From Alphaproteobacteria bacterium (GTDB lineage Bacteria > Pseudomonadota > Alphaproteobacteria > Rhizobiales > Devosiaceae): 7,633 nucleotides of DNA. Under the pieces are notes generated by a model. The model was not told where the DNA came from. It did no database searches and worked only from the letters and a program-made list of their open reading frames with translations. Made by a program: the position numbers and the translations under genes. This document shows positions 5,996 to 7,633 of this stretch, piece by piece. Positions within the stretch are counted from its first letter, which is position 1. Every line of letters starts with the position of its first letter. The DNA lies in the NCBI GenBank assembly GCA_018820005.1, contig JAHJOS010000244.1, forward strand, positions 1 to 7,633, written 5' to 3'.

Positions 5996-6775
5996 TCAGT
6001 CCCTGCCGAAGCGCTGCTGCAGCCAGTCCACTGCAAAGGCCACAATGGCCGGCGCGTCCACCAGCACCGATGGCGCATGACCAATCAGGCCGCGCTGCCC
6101 CTGCCCGGTGGCCAGAAAATCTTCCACAACGTCCTCGAAATAATCGGCATCGAGCCCGGCGACAACCGGAATGCCGGTGTCAAATTCCTCAAACCAGCGC
6201 CACATCACCTGCCCGTCCACGACGATGGGCGTTTCATAGCGGCGGATGCGTTTGCCGGGAATATCGGCGAGATGTTCGGCATGGTGCAGCAATGTCATGG
6301 TATCGAGCGGCGCCCCGATCAGCAGCGTCTTGCCGCCGGCCGCCACCAGCTTGCCGAACGGCGACTGCGGCCCATAGCCATAGTCAAGCGCATGGTCAGC
6401 GACGAACCAGTCGGCCCGCCCACCCAACGCCGCGCAGGAGGCCCCGGGGCTGGCGCTGCGCAGGGCGCCCGGCGTGGTACGCAACAGCTCGGGAAAGGCG
6501 CCATTGTCGCGGATTGATCGCGAGCGCTGGGGATCGAACGCCGGGAGCCCATCGCGCAGCGCGGGGTTATGCAGAACGCTGTCTTCCCACTGCCAGTCGC
6601 AATAACCCAGGATCGTGCCCTCGGCCCCGACCACATCGCCCAACGCTGATATCAGCGCATCGGGCCCGCCCAGAATTGGTCCAATGGCGCGCAGTCCAGC
6701 ATGAACCAGCACGCTGTTACCCTGCCCCAGACCCATGGCACGGCAGTGCGCGCTCAGCGCATCGCGCGTCCACAC
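5996..6775 (-). CDS. AAC(3)-family aminoglycoside N-acetyltransferase, GTG start
   Basis: Characterised members transfer acetyl from acetyl-CoA to the 3-amino group of 2-deoxystreptamine aminoglycosides such as gentamicin; others have unknown substrates. The 259 residues (AAC(3)-II/III are about 270-290) show the family landmarks. These are LVHAGLRAIGPILGG at 23-37 (LVHxSLxxIG type), GTILGYCDW at 53-61, FDPQRSRS at 80-87 followed by G92, SPFGKLVAAGGKTLLIGAPLD at 138-158, and the TLLHHAEH active-site signature at 161-168. RRYETP follows at 178-183. GTG 6775 is preferred over ATG 6736 because MxTRxxL at the N-terminus matches my memory of AAC(3)-II. It begins 6 bp after the HxlR-type gene, so the two are probably one transcript under that regulator. 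Base composition matches the neighbours and no integron or insertion sequence is near, so it looks resident. Resistance is not proven by sequence. Confidence 0.88.
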   Translation of the reverse strand: MWTRDALSAHCRAMGLGQGNSVLVHAGLRAIGPILGGPDALISALGDVVGAEGTILGYCDWQWEDSVLHNPALRDGLPAFDPQRSRSIRDNGAFPELLRTTPGALRSASPGASCAALGGRADWFVADHALDYGYGPQSPFGKLVAAGGKTLLIGAPLDTMTLLHHAEHLADIPGKRIRRYETPIVVDGQVMWRWFEEFDTGIPVVAGLDADYFEDVVEDFLATGQGQRGLIGHAPSVLVDAPAIVAFAVDWLQQRFGRD

Positions 6776-6781
6776 GACAGA

Positions 6782-7198
6782 CTAAGCCCCGACGTAAGCG
6801 ACTTTGCGCGGCTCGGCGCCCGACACGGCCATTTCACGCGCGTCATAGATAGCGCGGGCATCAACGATGGCACCGTGGTTTTCTGCCGACCAGTCCCACA
6901 GCGCCATGATTGGATTTTGCAGCGTCTTGCCCAGTTCGGTGAGCTTGTATTCCACCCGTGGCGGCACTTCGGGATAGATGGTGCGGGTCACCAGCCCATC
7001 GCGCTCCAGATTGCGCAGTGTCAGCGTCAGCATGCGCTGGCTGACGCCATTGATCATGCGCTTGAGTTCGTTGAAACGCAGCGTGCCCTGATTGCCCAAT
7101 ATGCCCACCACCATGACGCTCCATTTGTCGCCGATGCGGTTGAGCACGTCGGACATGGCGGTGCAGTTGGAGGATTTGGAGGTATCTTGCAGGGACAT
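6782..7198 (-). CDS. HxlR-family winged helix-turn-helix transcriptional regulator
   Basis: This is a 138-residue DNA-binding regulator; family members act as dimers and many sense thiol-reactive or oxidative signals. The order is typical. An N-terminal cysteine, C12, precedes the first helix AMSDVLNRIGDKWSVMVV (14-31). RFNELKRMINGVSQRMLTLTLRNLERDGLV (41-70) carries the helix-turn-helix and recognition helix, and TRTIYPEVPPRVEYKLTELG (71-90) forms the wing. A dimerisation helix lies around 91-108. The last 25 residues look non-conserved. ATG 7198 is chosen because AAAGG (7210-7206) stands 7 bases upstream; a TTG reading from 7231 would run through the likely promoter. C12 is the only cysteine, as in one-Cys members such as YodB. 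The gene precedes the AAC(3)-family gene by 6 bp and is divergent from a glycoside hydrolase. The inverted repeat upstream suggests autoregulation. Confidence 0.93.
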   Translation of the reverse strand: MSLQDTSKSSNCTAMSDVLNRIGDKWSVMVVGILGNQGTLRFNELKRMINGVSQRMLTLTLRNLERDGLVTRTIYPEVPPRVEYKLTELGKTLQNPIMALWDWSAENHGAIVDARAIYDAREMAVSGAEPRKVAYVGA

Positions 7199-7222
7199 GG
7201 TACGGCCTTTGAATGCTATTGT

Positions 7223-7259
7223 TAGGCACAAATATAGCCGTAGTTACCTTCTGTGCCTA
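7223..7259. promoter_or_regulatory. Perfect 8-bp inverted repeat, candidate HxlR-type operator
   Basis: TAGGCACA (7223-7230) and TGTGCCTA (7252-7259) are exact reverse complements separated by 21 bases. On the minus strand CTATAT, the alphaproteobacterial -10 consensus, lies between them at 7237-7232. One arm falls at the expected -35 position and the other at the start point. This fits a dimeric repressor controlling its own gene; binding is inference. Confidence 0.5.
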
Positions 7260-7260
7260 G
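7232..7260 (-). promoter_or_regulatory. Candidate promoter of the regulator / acetyltransferase genes
   Basis: CTATAT (7237-7232) is a good -10. The hexamer at a 17-base spacing, CTAGGC (7260-7255), is a poor -35. A start near 7225 would leave a short leader before ATG 7198. A weak -35 could mean that an activator helps, or that this assignment is wrong. Confidence 0.35.
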
Positions 7261-7337
7261 CCCACCCCTGTCACACTGTCTTGATGGCGCCCAAAAACTC
7301 CCTGCCGCGCAAAATGTTCCAGCGGCGCGCCGGGGAA

Positions 7338-7366
7338 TTGACAGGCCTCCAGCCCATGCTGTCTGT
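7338..7366 (+). promoter_or_regulatory. Candidate promoter for the family 3 glycoside hydrolase gene
   Basis: A consensus TTGACA (7338-7343) stands 60 bp before the ATG. The hexamer 17 bases on, GTCTGT (7361-7366), is a poor -10. The placement is right for a sigma-70 promoter, but the weak -10 keeps this tentative. Confidence 0.3.
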
Positions 7367-7403
7367 GTGTCGCCAACCACAATAAGCCGTCCGAGGAGAC
7401 ACC

Positions 7404-7633
7404 ATGACCGACCGCATTGCCCAGCTTGCCGCAGACATGACCCTTGAGGAAAAGGTCTCCATCCTGTCGGGCGAAGATTTCTGGTCCGTGCCGGCGGTAG
7501 AACGGCTGGGCATCGGCAAGCTGCGCGTCACCGACGGCCCCAATGGCGCGCGCGGCGGCGGCTCGCTGATCGGCGGGGTCAAGTCGGCCAGCTTCCCGGT
7601 CGGCATCGCGCTGGGCGCCACCTGGAACACCGG
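7404..7633 (+). CDS. Family 3 glycoside hydrolase (beta-glucosidase-like), 5' end only
   Basis: Only the first 76 codons and two bases are present. Characterised GH3 enzymes remove terminal beta-linked sugars, most often glucose or xylose, by a retaining mechanism. The start of the catalytic TIM-barrel domain is clear: MTLEEKVSILSGEDFWSVPA (12-31), then LRVTDGPNGARGG (40-52), which carries the subsite -1 aspartate D44, and FPVGIALGATWN (64-75). ATG 7404 is supported by GAGGAG (7393-7398) 5 bases upstream and by the N-terminus starting directly on the domain. No signal peptide is seen, so the enzyme is probably cytoplasmic and acts on imported oligosaccharides or glycosides. It is divergent from the HxlR-type gene and could be a second target of that regulator. 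The catalytic nucleophile and the C-terminal domains lie beyond the window, so the exact sugar specificity is unknown. Confidence 0.9.
   Translation, partial: MTDRIAQLAADMTLEEKVSILSGEDFWSVPAVERLGIGKLRVTDGPNGARGGGSLIGGVKSASFPVGIALGATWNT

Noticed and set aside
5672..6517. 281-codon plus-strand open frame
   Set aside because: It is antisense to the membrane protein and acetyltransferase genes, and its composition is typical of a shadow frame.
7271..7630. 119-codon minus-strand open frame at the right edge
   Set aside because: It overlaps the glycoside hydrolase start, which has a good ribosome-binding site and family motifs on the other strand.
1..7633. CRISPR array, rRNA or tRNA gene, insertion sequence, toxin-antitoxin or phage-defence module
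   Set aside because: No spaced repeats, cloverleaf-like segments, terminal inverted repeats, transposase or defence-type proteins were seen on either strand.

Overview
The window is a high-GC chromosomal segment with no mobile-element hallmarks. Gene content, protein style and gene order (aroB-aroK divergent from a small membrane protein, xerD and accA) point to an alphaproteobacterium of the Hyphomicrobiales. A Devosia-like organism is my best guess, but that is inference from general knowledge rather than a database result.

Left part (1-1526, minus strand): the shikimate-pathway pair aroK and aroB. They overlap by one base (TGATG), and aroB runs off the left edge. Between aroK and the next gene lies a divergent promoter region of about 140 bp with a consensus TTGACA -35 box facing aroK.

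Middle part (1665-5143, plus strand): a 70-residue single-pass membrane protein, the tyrosine recombinase XerD with all six catalytic residues, the acetyl-CoA carboxylase carboxyltransferase alpha subunit AccA, and a predicted lipoprotein L,D-transpeptidase of the YafK type with a long alanine- and glycine-rich C-terminal extension. The xerD-accA gap holds a perfect 6-1-6 palindrome that also nearly matches a CtrA site. A 14-bp imperfect direct repeat that can also fold as a hairpin follows accA.

Right part (5169-7198, minus strand): an HxlR-type regulator, a GTG-started AAC(3)-family aminoglycoside acetyltransferase 6 bp behind it, and an unrecognised single-pass membrane protein with four cysteines on its probable periplasmic side. 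The first two look like one operon. The third may be the last gene of it or have its own promoter. A GC-rich hairpin marks the convergent junction with the L,D-transpeptidase gene.

Right edge (7404-7633, plus strand): the first 76 codons of a family 3 glycoside hydrolase, divergent from the regulator. The 205-bp gap between them contains a perfect 8-bp inverted repeat bracketing the likely -10 box of the regulator, a good candidate operator.

Most of the window is conserved housekeeping DNA. I did not find a convincing new multi-gene system. The most worthwhile leads are the regulator/AAC(3) unit with its operator, the orphan four-cysteine membrane protein, and the extended L,D-transpeptidase lipoprotein.
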